From Apoderus coryli (lineage: Eukaryota; Arthropoda; Insecta; Coleoptera; Attelabidae): a DNA stretch of 64,000 nucleotides. Below the pieces are notes generated by a model. That model did no database searches. It was given only the letters and a program-made list of their open reading frames with translations, and was not told the origin of the DNA. The DNA lies in contig OU452205.1 in NCBI GenBank assembly GCA_911728435.2, positions 9,430,260 through 9,494,259 on the forward strand. The letters run 5' to 3'. Shown here piece after piece: positions 1 to 10,199 of the stretch; the stretch's first letter is position 1, and every line of letters begins with the position of its first letter. The position numbers and the translations under genes were made by a program.

Positions 1-2300
1 CCGCTAGCCTTTAAACAGTGAAGGAGGGCAGGTTCTCAAAAGCTTTCAATTATTACCGGGGCGCCACATGGTTTATTTTACGTCCCCAACCTCAAAATGA
101 TAACCTCTCCAAATAAACCATGAAATTTTTGATACCTCCCGAAAACCTATTATCTAAGAAATCAAACCACGAAAATTTTCATACTAAATGCTAATTATAT
201 TAATATAAATGTCTGAGAATCTTAATTACAAATTAAACCCGCTAAGAATTCTATCAATAATCGGTTCAAGTATATAACCACAGATCCCTGTCTAAAAACG
301 TGTATTCTTACTTTGAAAATGAAATCGGACTATGCTGTCCCCATTACGTACTTACATTAAGAAAATATTATCATTCGAGTTATCTCGAGAGTTCTACGCC
401 GGACGTGTACACGTGAAGCTCACAAAACCCCCTTACATCCATAAAACTCGTCTAGTAATCAATGTCATAAACAATTGAGGATAATACCATAAGGTGAGAA
501 ACAATTTCAATAAAGAATCAAATGAAAGACTCTGTACTTTACTTAGTATACAGAGTAATTACTGGATAATCTATTTTAGTAAAAATAAAAAAAACAATAT
601 TACTGATCAGTGTGAGAATTTAACGAATCTAAATTCAAATTACCACTGTGTTACTAAATCCAATTAACTCAACCCCTAAATTATTTGCACAAAACAAAAA
701 AAATGAATGGTACTGTACCTGATTTATATAATATTATATGCAAAACAGTCACTGATCAATGTTTTTGTATACTCAAAATAAAACGATATTAATATAGTAA
801 TAAGATAACTAGATAATGAAACTTTTAAAAGAACACTGTATTAACTCATTGAATTTTTCTTTAAACGGATTTTAACTCAATCAAAAAAAAAATTAATTTC
901 GTAACGAAATGAATGCTACCGTATTTAGTAATTAGATGATAACAAACTTATGTCTAGAAAACCTGGCTGATTTGATTATGCTGATATCCTATGCCGTCCA
1001 CCTTGGCCGCAACTACTGCATCTGGCTTACGCTGACATGTCCTGTCCCGCAACCTGATTACCACAATAACTCTCCGAACTCGGGTCTCCCAAACATACAC
1101 CCAACGCCAGGGACAAACAATCCTGCACAACGTGTCCCCAAATATTTTTCCGAACGGGCGTCCACACAAAAAAAACTAAATTATGCCGGCCTTGTCCAAG
1201 AGAAATGTCTGATGTAAAATGGCCGCTATAATCCTGCTTAGCAGAGATCTCTTCCTCAAAATCTTTTACTTTCAATAGTAATTACCACTAGGAATTAGAT
1301 CCACTGAATGAGCTTCCAGGTACTCCCAAAATTGGCTAGTCTTCTCACACCGGACTAAATTACTGGAAACACACCCGCACAAACCAAAAATCACCAACAA
1401 AAATCTAATCGACGACTCGTGAAATGCCTACCCGTCGTTTTTCTCTTTTTCTCCCGTAAGAACGTTGTCGCGTACTTTCCAAGTAGTAGGAAGTTCTGTT
1501 GGAAACCTCGAGAATAATATTCCCCTAAATCCCTATTCAAATCCATTTATAAAAACTCCAAACTTAAGCAGTCGGTATTACAGGTGTAAACTATATTGAC
1601 CGCCCCACCATAATTTATCTCCCCTATCCTCTCAAATATGCCGGTGACCAACTTTGCGAAAACAGGATAGTTTTTTTAAATAACCAATTGTATTATTTTT
1701 TTTTCTTGACTTACAATTAATTTAGCTCTCATTAGGAAAACACCCCTGAATTGAATACCGTTCAGTAACAGAAATAAAAATTACACAACAAAATTCTCGT
1801 CGTGGCGCCATCTCTCGGTCACCCACGCTACTAACATCAGAGATGGGCAGCTCGGAAGTTATATAGTGCCCCCAAACCGCACGCCCGTTTCACGCTCTCA
1901 AACAAATACTTACTATACCCAATAAAAGGCTAAAAGAAATGACAAAAGATAATGTATATAACATTCAATCCGAACGATTAATAGAATAAACGGCCAATAA
2001 CAAAAAAAATTGCAATCCCAAAGGCCATTAAGTACAGTGCTCTATCTGACCATATTCAAAGAAGAAAATGAGTTACATCGGTGAGGAATATAAGTACGTT
2101 ATTATCCTCATATCCTCACCTCAGTTCAGTCGTACTATTTCTCAAAAGGAAATCGGGACTAAGGTGAGCTAAAATTTATGGCATTTGTCGTTGAAGAAAA
2201 TGCCCACGATTATTCCAATATCAAAATCCGGTCACTAGAAATGAAGAATGTTTTCTATAACCTCAAACAACATAATATTCAAATCGACTCAATTTGAATT
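1..2300. other. Gene-poor, C-rich/G-poor segment
   Basis: No convincing coding region is seen. From about 900 to 1950 the plus strand has many more C than G and is richer in GC than its surroundings, as if transcribed or replicated asymmetrically. On the minus strand near 60-70 the bases TGGCGCCCCGG follow a CATG. That resembles the start of a tRNA primer-binding site after an LTR, but no matching second LTR or pol ORF is visible. A TGGCGCC also lies at 1803. The short ORFs at 936-1275 overlap on both strands and look non-coding. An LTR-element remnant is only one possibility. Confidence 0.3.
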
Positions 2301-3400
2301 TGATTGGGTAAATACAATCAATATAAATATGTACAACAACTAAGAATTTCGATATTATTATAGAAGAATGCTTATACCTACCCATATCAAGTGTGCAGCA
2401 GAAGTAAATATGAAAAGGAGGTAATAAAATACATTTAGTCTCGCAAAGATGATCCGAAGAAAATGCAACGAGGTAAGGCCTCTATACCAGATCATTAGCA
2501 AAAGGACATAAAATAGTGTATGGTGGTTCTTTTAGGAGATGTGATCAACCCGAATTCTTGAATTAACCCAATGTTGAAAAACCCCAAATCAGCCTAGCCG
2601 ACAAACAGACAAAAATACACACAAACATATGAATAAACACATTGTGACAGCACAAAGTTACATTACTCAAATATAATATCCAGAATAATTAAAGTCAAAA
2701 TAAGTAATACTTGTACATAACCCCATACTCATCTATTCATTATTTCATTTTCCTTCATTTCTAGGAATAAATTAAATACCTCATTACATAAAATCATTCA
2801 AAATGTTAGTGACAATTTGGAACGTAACACTCTTTGCGGTTAATACTAATTTGTCAATACCTGCCTCGATTGAATTGCACTCGATTTAATTGGAGCTTTG
2901 CTAATTTAAGCATAATATTTTAATTTAGTAATTTTTCCGCTATGCCCCAAATTTTGTTCTATATTAGTTTGCTTAGGTAACTTCACAAATTGTTTTTATT
3001 ACATTTTGAGACTCAAGATCCATAATAAAGTTAACGTTCGAAGCATTGATGATACCTCAGTATATAGGTGATGCCTTGAGATAGACAAAATTACCTCCTG
3101 CTGGAGATTTGCATTATGTTTTATTTTATTTGGTTTCTGTATCTTTGCTGCATGCATTACGTATAGATTTATATACATTAGGTGCATCGATTACCCTGCA
3201 ATGAAATGTGTGCTGCTCCGCTATGGGCAGTATTTACATATCTCCCCATTTTGGATGCTTCATTATGCATTAAAGCAGGTCGATATTTGTCATTGGATAT
3301 GTATTTTGAAGAATCGTATTAAAAACGAAACTAATTCCTCAGTGTCTATCATGCCCATAGCTGAATTGCATTGCAGTTTAATTTGTGGCTTATCTTAAAC
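2300..3400. other. AT-rich intergenic sequence
   Basis: No coding, RNA or repeat feature could be supported. The ORFs near 3000-3400 are short and lack family motifs. Confidence 0.5.
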
Positions 3401-3403
3401 ATA

Positions 3404-4577
3404 CGAGGGTTGCCTTTTGTATTACGGTATTAGAGAACAAAAGCAAATATTAATCATTGAAAATCACTACTTTTTTAAAAATATTCCCCATGAAGATTTA
3501 TACACTTTTGCATGCGTTTGAACCAATTGTCGAAGAACTTTTGCCACTCTGATTGAGATATCTCCAAAACATGCAGCAACCGCTTCTTCAGGTGTCGAAA
3601 AACGTTGACCTCTCAGTTTGTTTTTTACGTACGGAAATAAAAAGAAGTCATTCGGTGCCAAGTCAGGACTATACGGCGGATGATTCATCAAATCGATGTT
3701 TTGGGTGCTCAAAAATGCAGTTGTTTGAGCCGATGTGTGAGAGCTCGCATTGTCGTGGTGAAGAGTGATCCCTCTTCGGCGGCAGTTTTTTCGAAATAAC
3801 AAGCGACCATTTGCTTGGAAGTGCTTCGTGCACGAACAACTTTTGTTGGATTTGGCTCATCTTGAAACATCCATACAGTCGACTGCTGTTTATTTTCGGG
3901 CTCATACGCATAAATCCACGATTCATCACCTGTCACGATGTCATAGACGTGTTTTGAAGCACCGCGATCGTATTTTTTGAGCATTTCTTTCGACCAACCG
4001 ACACGAGCATTTTTTGAGCGATTGACAAATTGTGTGGGATCAAACACGAACAATTTTTTTTGACAGTCAAATGTTTATGCAATATTGATTGTATGCTGGT
4101 CCCGCTAATGCCTAAGGTTGTCTCAATCTCTTGATAGGTCACATGACGATCTTGCAATATCAGTTCGCGCACAGCATCAATGGTTTTCAAAACAACAACT
4201 GATTTTGGACGACCTTCACGAAATTCGTCTTGGAGTGAACTACGACCACGATTAAATTCACCATAATATTGATAAACACTGGTCCTTGATGGAGCTCCAT
4301 CGCCAAAAATTGAATTAAGTTCATTCATGCACTGTTGTGGAGTTAATCCACGTCGAAAGTTGTAAAAAATAATCCCACGAAAATGTTCACGATTAAATTC
4401 CATTTTTGGGCCGAGATAAATCTTTTAAGTTACTGTAAACAACACAAATTGCGCTTGTATGTCAATACGTTGTGAATACGTATAACCTCAAAAATATCCA
4501 ACTTTACGATAGAGTTGTCAGTTGCCAGATTGCAACACCAAGGTTGCCAAATCCCGAAATATAAAAGGCAATCCTCG
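3404..4577 (-). mobile_element. mariner-family DNA transposon, internally deleted
   Basis: The ends form imperfect terminal inverted repeats of about 30 bp. The left end begins CGAGGGTTGCCTTTTGTATT at 3404, and the right end, read on the minus strand from 4577, begins CGAGGATTGCCTTTTATATT. Both ends are flanked by TA (3402-3403 and 4578-4579), the target duplication of Tc1/mariner elements. The 1174 bp length is shorter than a typical 1.3 kb mariner, which fits the internal deletion seen in its transposase. The element cannot encode an active transposase but its ends are well preserved, so it could in principle be cross-mobilised. Confidence 0.93.
3467..4403 (-). pseudogene. mariner transposase, frameshifted and deleted
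   Basis: The reading starts at the ATG whose codon ends at 4403. It contains the paired helix-turn-helix region (GDGAPSRTSVYQYY, then EFNRGRSSLQDEFREGRPKS) and then the DDE/D catalytic core. First acidic motif: TGDESWIYAYEP. Second: LHHDNASSHTS. Third: YSPDLAPNDFFLFP. The second and third aspartates are separated by 34 residues, the D34D spacing of mariner. The frame is broken twice. One break lies at the T8 run near 4051-4058. The other lies near 3795, where MVACYF runs directly into RKNCRRRGI; roughly 30-40 residues expected between the first and second aspartates are missing. The C-terminal end (to about 3467) also changes register relative to known mariners. It is clearly dead. Confidence 0.92.
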
Positions 4578-4579
4578 TA

Positions 4580-5009
4580 TGACTAGTGGAGATTGCAGGT
4601 AATTTTGGGGTGAAATTGATATTTTTTTATTTTAGTTTCCTTGTAAAACTGCCAAAAGTATTTATTTTGTCTTCAGTGATTCTGATATGAATTTAACTCA
4701 TGCATTGCATACAATTTTGAAGTTAAAATAATAACAAAACTAATTATTTTGCAAAATATGACACAAAATATGACTGATCAAATTCATACCTAGTTTGGGG
4801 CGAGAAATTATGATTAAGTGTTCTTAAAAAGAAAAGAGCTTAAATATCTACATTAAACTGTTTTAATTACGTGATTTATAATATAAATAATAAGCATAGG
4901 TACTTGTCCATTTTTGATTAGTATGTGATCAAAATAAATAAATTTATATCCAACTATAAATACTGGCTTCAGAACAAAGAAGTAAAATTAGGTTTATTAA
5001 TGTAAACAG
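4580..5009. other. AT-rich intergenic sequence
   Basis: No gene is seen. The segment ends in a short TAGG-type run (about 5009-5031, GTAGGTGGGTAGGTAGGTAGG). This is best read as the 3' microsatellite tail of the minus-strand LINE that follows. Confidence 0.5.
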
Positions 5010-5475
5010 TAGGTGGGTAGGTAGGTAGGTTCAAAATGAGTTGGTCTGCACCGGACCCTCCAGTGCGACCACCGAGGGTCTATTGTCGTTTATACCTATT
5101 GATATTTCACACAGCAGCTCAAATCTTCTTAGTGAAATCGATTTGGTGGGTGAGCTTTATTTTAGACCCATTGTAGAAGGGTTACTTCACCAAATATTGC
5201 GAATCTAGTTCTAGCTACAGCTGGGCAACAACACAGTACATGTTCCGCCGTCTCATCATCCTCCAGGCACAATCGGCACTCGAAACGACAGTGACCAGTA
5301 TATAGTCCAACCAGGCAGCTCAGATAAGATCTACTCATATCCAACAACTCCCTTGATATCTTGCCAGAGAGTCGGCCATTTCATTCCCCTTTAAACCAGA
5401 ATGGCCAGGGATGCAGACCAAAGTCAGGTTATTGTTTCTCCCGATATTAGAGAGTCTGTTTTGACAATTCCACTC
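5010..5475 (-). pseudogene. LINE fragment: RNase H end and Cys/His tail
   Basis: On the minus strand the first frame gives LTLVCIPGHSGLKGNEMADS, the C-terminal part of an RNase H domain. The second frame gives LYTGHCRF, then CRLCLEDDETAEHVLCCCP, a CX2C...HX4C tail. Both are typical of the C-terminus of RNase H-bearing non-LTR retrotransposons (the I/R1-like group). Compared with the better copy at 34398-35060, two blocks are missing, one after the MADS motif and one between TGHC and CRLC. The 3' UTR runs down to a (TAGG)-type tail at about 5010-5031. The upstream end joins pogo-like transposase sequence at about 5475. Confidence 0.82.
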
Positions 5476-5476
5476 T

Positions 5477-6120
5477 GTTTTCTTTGTTAATTGCAAAATA
5501 CTCTGTTTCTTCTTCTTCTTGCTCAGAAAGCTCCTCAATGGAACTCTCCCCTAACATAATGCTCTTGTTCTTCATCTGAGTTTGACTGAACAAGTGCTGT
5601 ACACCCCTGCATGGTTGTACGTCAAGTTTTTGCCGTTTTATGTTCCTCCTCGATGGCAAGGCACTAAACTTCTCGTCTTTAAGATAATTAACTAAAACAT
5701 TATGAACAGCGTTTTCGTCAGCGTCATCAGCTCCAAGAATTGTTTGTAAAACGCGCCTCGGGTCTCGCGGAATAATTCCAATAGCTCTGAAGGATGATAT
5801 TAGATCATTGTTAATAGCACTAGATCCTTATGATTTTTTTTGTCCATATCAATCAAAGTATTTGGGAGTAGATCTGGAAAATCTTTTATATCCAGTGATG
5901 CACACATAGAATGCGCGTGTTTCCACCTGAATAATGTCCAGGGAATCTCAAAAGCTCCAAAAAGATTGGGCGTCGAGTTTTTTGGTAGGCAAACGAAATT
6001 AATATTATTATCCTTACAGACATCATTAGTAAAATGGAATGTCAAATCATACCCTAAGAGTGATTATCTATTGCGTCTGAGGCGCAGCCTCATTTGTCGG
6101 AACACGGATATCCTATGAGA
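5477..6120 (-). pseudogene. pogo/Tigger-like DDE transposase, C-terminal remnant
   Basis: Read from about 6080 downwards, the minus strand gives LTFHFTNDVCKDNNINFVCL followed by PKNSTP. This matches the CxxNNIxFxxLPxNST block near the last catalytic residue of pogo/CENP-B-type transposases. After KDFPDLLPNTLIDMDKKN the frame shifts near 5808-5820 and continues as LISSFRAIGIIPRDPRRVL, the conserved SGFRAxGIxP-type block. The frame then runs through a basic tail (ALPSRRNIKRQK) to about 5600. The N-terminal DNA-binding part and first catalytic residues are absent. Assignment to pogo-like rather than another DDE family rests on these two blocks only. Confidence 0.72.
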
Positions 6121-6129
6121 CCATTTTTG

Positions 6130-6256
6130 GTCCATCCTTTGCCACTGATGAGTTGTAGATCATCGAAACAACCCGTCTGGTGAAAGGATAGTAGTGTGGA
6201 GCAAATTTCCAACAGAACTTAGAGTCTTGTTACATTATGTAACAAGCAATTGATAA
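6130..6256 (+). mobile_element. 3' half of hammerhead-bearing small repeat
   Basis: This stretch matches, on the plus strand, the 3' halves of the units at 8931-9075 and (inverted) 59262-59405. It has the ribozyme core, then CAAATTTCCAACA, then a terminal hairpin CTTGTTACATTATGTAACAA and GCAATT. The 5' half of the unit, including the 5' arm of the extended stem I, is missing, so this is a truncated copy. Confidence 0.75.
6138..6184 (+). ncRNA. Hammerhead ribozyme core, copy 1
   Basis: CTGATGA lies at 6145-6151, GAAA at 6165-6168 and the cleavage triplet GTC at 6175-6177. Stem I closes with CCA (6142-6144) against TGG (6178-6180). Stem II has decayed (GTTG against CATC gives at most one or two pairs). 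The loop between GAAAC and GTC is AACCC rather than the palindrome seen in other copies. All invariant catalytic bases are present, but stem II makes activity doubtful. Confidence 0.6.
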
Positions 6257-6524
6257 ATTAACTGAAGAGTTGTAAATAACGCAGTAGAAACATGATCGTA
6301 ATATTCTGCGCTGTACTATGAAATGTGTCTTGCTGATCAAATTATCAATGTCACCCCGCCATATCAAATTTACCCCAAACTATGTACTAAGTAAAGGCAT
6401 TTGACATAGATATTTATATGTATAGACGACTACGTTTTCCCTTTATCATGAGTTACTCACAACCTAACGTCCCGTGAAAGGCTGTTCCTGTTTACCGCAA
6501 GAGCATAATCATTTTTTCAACCAT

Positions 6525-6908
6525 CTAATATCGCTTGAATTGAGTATTTACAAACGTTAATGTAGCGTCTTTCAGGTTGGGAATGAAAGAACATGCGTAA
6601 TACTTAAAACTTTCGGACTGTAAACTTAGCTCGTAAGTGACAAGTTCATCGTTATATTTTAGTGCCGAATATTTTAGTGCCTGCTCTTCCAAGATATTCG
6701 GTATGCTTTTCCTAAAGAAAGAGACCTTTGAAAAAACAAAAATCGGAAGTTTGATCACATTCTGGACTGAAGACGCAGGATCTTTTGTTGAATAGGTTAC
6801 TTCAACTGTTCCTGACGAAATCGCATGTAGGGTTTTAACGGCTTCGGGTAATTCAGAAAAGAAAAAGTCAACTGACTGATACTTTCTTTGATCACCATCT
6901 GGTGTCAT
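6525..6908 (-). CDS. Orphan ORF, 127 codons, function unknown
   Basis: This is an uninterrupted frame from ATG (codon ending at 6908) to a TAG at 6525. The frame is open eight codons further upstream to a TAG. Residues are mixed and look protein-like, with a charged start (MTPDGDQRKYQSVDFFFSEL), several short beta-type stretches (GTVEVTYST, LPIFVFSKVSFF) and a basic end (QFKRY). No signal peptide, membrane segment or known catalytic motif is evident. No splice sites decide whether it is an exon of a larger gene. It lies between two transposon remnants, so it could be a captured or decayed element ORF. I do not recognise the family. Confidence 0.35.
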   Translation of the reverse strand: MTPDGDQRKYQSVDFFFSELPEAVKTLHAISSGTVEVTYSTKDPASSVQNVIKLPIFVFSKVSFFRKSIPNILEEQALKYSALKYNDELVTYELSLQSESFKYYACSFIPNLKDATLTFVNTQFKRY

Positions 6909-6909
6909 A

Positions 6910-8755
6910 TTGACCTGACGCGGCTCTCGCCCCTAGCATGTTTGTCCCGTGCACTCAATGACCCTGCGTTATTGTATTTGTAAGCTCCTTTTATTTCACC
7001 ATAAGAGATTTATCCGCCAGAATATATATATATTTCTGAACACTCGATCGTTGGATCATTAACTACATTTATTATAATTTAGTCGATGCTTTTCGAGTGT
7101 TGCGCATTGTTATCGAATGCAGCTATTTCGCTTTCATGAATTTTGTGAAAAGGAAGTTTTAAGCGATTCGATATACACATTCTCTTACAATAGATGTCAG
7201 TTGACTTCTACCATATAAAATCACACAGAAGCTTTAGTATCGTTAACCGATTATATTTTGCTTGTAAACATACGTTTATTATAGTTCGACCGTGTTTGAA
7301 TAAGTTTGTAGAATTGAAACTTGTGTTGCATAAATTGTGACGCCAATGATGCTTACAGTAAGTGGATTATTATAAGTTGAATTGAACGTAGTTGCAGTAG
7401 TTCTTTATTGACATTTTCCACATATAGTTCGTACATCGAAAACTACTCTTAGCAGTAATATATTTGTGTTCGAGTTCGAGACTAACGTTAGAATTATTAC
7501 ATAGGCTGTGTTAAACCGATTTTCAGATTTGAAAATCACTTTCCTTTCTTAGACATGGAAATTCCTGCGCGATTCATGTATAGGTTTTTCTTTGCAGGAA
7601 AATTATTCTTGTTAAGTTTTGTTTTTTGTTATGTACCTCAGAAAAAGACGATCTTTTTCAAGACGAGCTTTTTCTGGTGTGACAAATAGAGAATTGAGTT
7701 GCCCGCGTCATCAATTCCAGTGTCCACGACTCGGAATATGAAGATATACGCCCCCGTTTATGGCACCGGTCTAAGTGACGCTAGTCTCGGATACTAGGGC
7801 CGTTATTGACCACTTTCCCGACACCTCAAAGGACTTTCGAGCTACATGACTAGCGGACTACACTGCACATGACATCGTCTCGGATACTAGAATAAGGGTG
7901 ATCTTCGAGTTTCCACGATTCATGCTCCTTCTCAAGGAATATGCACATTACTTTATTTCCGCAACAGTCATTGCCACCCAGGTATCATCGTTTGCCACTG
8001 TGGGGTCGTAAAACGCTTGGGATATTTGGAAATATTTTTTTTACAACGCAAAATAGATAAATTGTCTCCAGTCAAGAACATATTAGACCGCTTTATCGAA
8101 TTTTTCAATCTGATTATACCTCAATTCGAAACTTAAAAACTGACAAAAAATTGCACGCGTTTTGCGAAAGGTGTAGATTCTGCCAACACATACCCAATTA
8201 TAAAACCTAATACAATCAGTTGCGCCGAAACTCCTGATTTGACGGTAGTTCACCAATATTATGGCGACGAGGCCGCGCATGGCCTTGAAAGGACCCAAAA
8301 ATGGCCAGAATGAACCTTAGCCATTTATCATGTTATTTTCCATAGGAAATAGTCCCGAATCCGCATAGCATCTACTCAAATCTACTAATTTAGAAGTTCA
8401 GTTTCTACCGATTTTTTATTCAGACTTTCAGTAGAACTGAATGTGATATTACAATTTTTCAATGGTGAGTCCGTAGGCAGTTATAGAAGTTCGATTCGAA
8501 TATTCTCACCTTTAACAAATATTCTGTCTTTTTTGCATTTGGTAACCACCTGAAAATCGTTTTTTAGGGATTACGCTTTGATTTCTTTGTACCAAATATT
8601 TTCATAACGGCAGTTTTATTGTATGTAAATAATATAATACCGTCTTTATTAGGCGAAGTCTAGCCAAATGGCAATTCACACTTAACCCTTTTTTAACAAA
8701 AATAATAAGTTAAATTAAATTATAAAATAAAAATACCAAAAATAATAATTTTTAA
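6910..8755. other. Intergenic sequence without recognised genes
   Basis: Moderately AT-rich, with a few GC-richer patches (7690-8010). A near-duplicate phrase CTCGGATACTAG occurs at about 7785 and 7878. No ORF with family motifs was found on either strand. Confidence 0.45.
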
Positions 8756-8809
8756 GAATTGCTTGTTACATAAAGCAACAAGACTTTAAGTTACGTTGGA
8801 AATTTGTTT

Positions 8810-8885
8810 CACACTATCATGCTTTCACCAGACAGCCGTTTTGTCGATCCACGACTCATCAGTGGTGATCGGCAGGCAGTGATTG
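8810..8885 (-). ncRNA. Hammerhead ribozyme core, copy 2 (mutated)
   Basis: On the minus strand CTGATGA is at 8862-8856 and stem II is GTCG/CGAC with loop TGGAT (8855-8843). The next four bases are AAAA instead of the invariant GAAA (G12 to A). GTC lies at 8833-8831 and stem I (TCACCA/TGGTGA) is intact. The single change at a catalytic base should abolish cleavage, although the fold is kept. Confidence 0.72.
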
Positions 8886-8930
8886 AATACAATCAATCAA
8901 TTCTCGTGCTAGTATAAGCTCTTTGTAAAT

Positions 8931-9034
8931 GTTGGAAATTTGGGTCACACTGCCTGCCGATCACCACTGATGAGTCGTGGATCGACGAAACGGCCATCTG
9001 GTGAAAGCATGGTAGTGTGAAACAAATTTCCAAC
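8931..9034 (+). ncRNA. Hammerhead ribozyme, type I, long stem I, copy 3
   Basis: CTGATGA is at 8967-8973. Stem II is a perfect GTCG/CGAC (8974-8977 with 8983-8986) closing the loop TGGAT. GAAA is at 8987-8990 and the cleavage triplet is ATC (8996-8998), which still satisfies the NUH rule. Stem I is TCACCA (8961-8966) against TGGTGA (8999-9004). Beyond an internal loop it continues as TCACACTGCC (8945-8954) with GGTAGTGTGA (9011-9020), then GTTGGAAATTTG (8931-8942) with CAAATTTCCAAC (9023-9034). Stem III is minimal (ACGG/CCAT, one mismatch in the otherwise self-complementary ACGGCCGT). This is the best folded copy. Confidence 0.82.
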
Positions 9035-9364
9035 ATAACTTAAAGTCTTGTTGCTTTATATAACAAGCAATTATTCTTAAAATAAAGCCTCCCTGCTAGG
9101 GGATTCGGGCGCATCTAGTGTTGGCAATAGGATATAATGGAGTTGTTACTTCTTGTCCGGCCATCGTTTGTGAACTGTGTTTCACCCGGCATTGCCTGTT
9201 CACGCTAGGTGTCGCCAAAAACATCTCTCTCTCAAAAATAATAATGCTTAAAATTAAATTAAAATTAAATTTAGCACATAAGTACGTATAACAATATAGA
9301 AAAATAGAAACAAAAATATTATTTAATATACTTACATGAGGTATGACTTTAATCAAGACAACAA

Positions 9365-10085
9365 TCAAAATAAAGAAAAGAACCATCTGTGTGGCATTGT
9401 CAATTTCAGTGGATTTCGGATGTTTAGGGCGTGGACATTTTGGCGAAATATCAATTTATTGAAAAGATAAGGAGGGGAAGGATTTAAAATAACTCTAGAT
9501 ACAATAGTCAAAAACGAAAACCTAAATAAATTCGTCATCTTCAACCAATTTAAGCTTGAGAAAGCCTCGGAAATGTGATCATATCTCCGGAGATTATGAA
9601 TCAACCGACAACAAGAGTTTTATATCTTTTGCAAGCGGTTCCTAGTGACAGCATCTAAACAAGAAAAATACCCAAAATTGCAGTAGTTGAATCTTGATAG
9701 AACAAGACTTTCGCATAGGAATTTACGCATATTTTTTATCAGAATACTCCTGTTTGCATACAATAATCGTAAAACATTGTAGCATTGGCCAGTCACGCTA
9801 GAAGCATGAATAGCAAATCTCAGGTTCTCATCCATAAGCAAACCCAAGTTACGAATAGTCCCAACAAACTCAATACTCTCTCCTTCAATGTTAAGCGACA
9901 TATTTGCCTTGATGAAAGGTCTTTTCGTTTTAGAGCAAAATACGATTGCCTTTGATTTCGAAGGATTTAGCTTTAGATTGTAATCCAGGGCGTAACTGTA
10001 AGTCTCTGAGAGCTGTTGATTAATTGTTATTGACGCTAATTCAACCTTCAGGTGTAAATGCCCTTGATTCCTAACTAATTTACTT
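9365..10085 (-). pseudogene. LINE reverse transcriptase C-terminus (CR1/L2-like)
   Basis: Minus-strand frames give LSETYSYALDYNLKLNPSKS followed by KAIVF, the segment after the catalytic YxDD block of non-LTR RTs. Then come NLGLLMDENLRF, CESLVLSRFNYCN and RNRLQKI, and in a second frame LIHNLRRYDHIS and SSLNWLKMTNLF. The order matches the thumb/C-terminal region of the LINE at 31959-32544, for example the Y..R/LVLS.FNY/RIQK blocks. There is no RNase H. At least one frameshift (about 9605-9620) and 5' truncation near 10085 make it a pseudogene. The catalytic palm motif is missing. Confidence 0.82.
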
Positions 10086-10199
10086 CCATCAGGAGATTTA
10101 TAACAGTGAAAAATTGCAAAAGTGGATTTAAAAATAATAATAAGGACTAAAAATTTTTTAAAGAAAAAATAATATATTGCTGCACGGTCATGGTGCAAT

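Larger units (their letters stand above)
8756..9240 (+). mobile_element. Hammerhead repeat: inverted plus tandem partial copies
   Basis: Three pieces of one repeat unit are joined here. 8756-8880 is a 3' half on the minus strand. 8901-9075 is a 3' half on the plus strand, forming a foldback with the first. 9085-9240 is the 5' half of a following plus-strand unit (TTGGCAATAGGAT, then GTTGTTACTTCTTGTCCGGC), matching 59430-59580 inverted. The plus-strand piece and the next 5' half are therefore head-to-tail. No protein is encoded. The arrangement resembles small non-autonomous hammerhead retroelements (retrozymes) or the pseudo-LTRs of Penelope-like elements. Confidence 0.72.

Noticed and set aside
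60..72. Primer-binding-site-like TGGCGCCCCGG (minus strand) as evidence for an LTR retrotransposon
   Set aside because: No second LTR, polypurine tract or pol ORF could be seen, so it is only mentioned and not called.
936..1275. Overlapping ORFs of 71-93 codons in a GC-richer patch
   Set aside because: Three frames on both strands are open at once, no domain is seen, and the skewed composition explains the lack of stops.
3553..3980. Plus-strand ORFs of 71 codons
   Set aside because: They are antisense to the mariner transposase, whose catalytic motifs are on the minus strand.
9096..9386. Signal-peptide-like MVLFFILIVVLIKVIPH followed by GTAAGT on the minus strand
   Set aside because: It is the continuation of the decayed LINE C-terminus. 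The GTAAGT is probably fortuitous and no downstream exon was found.
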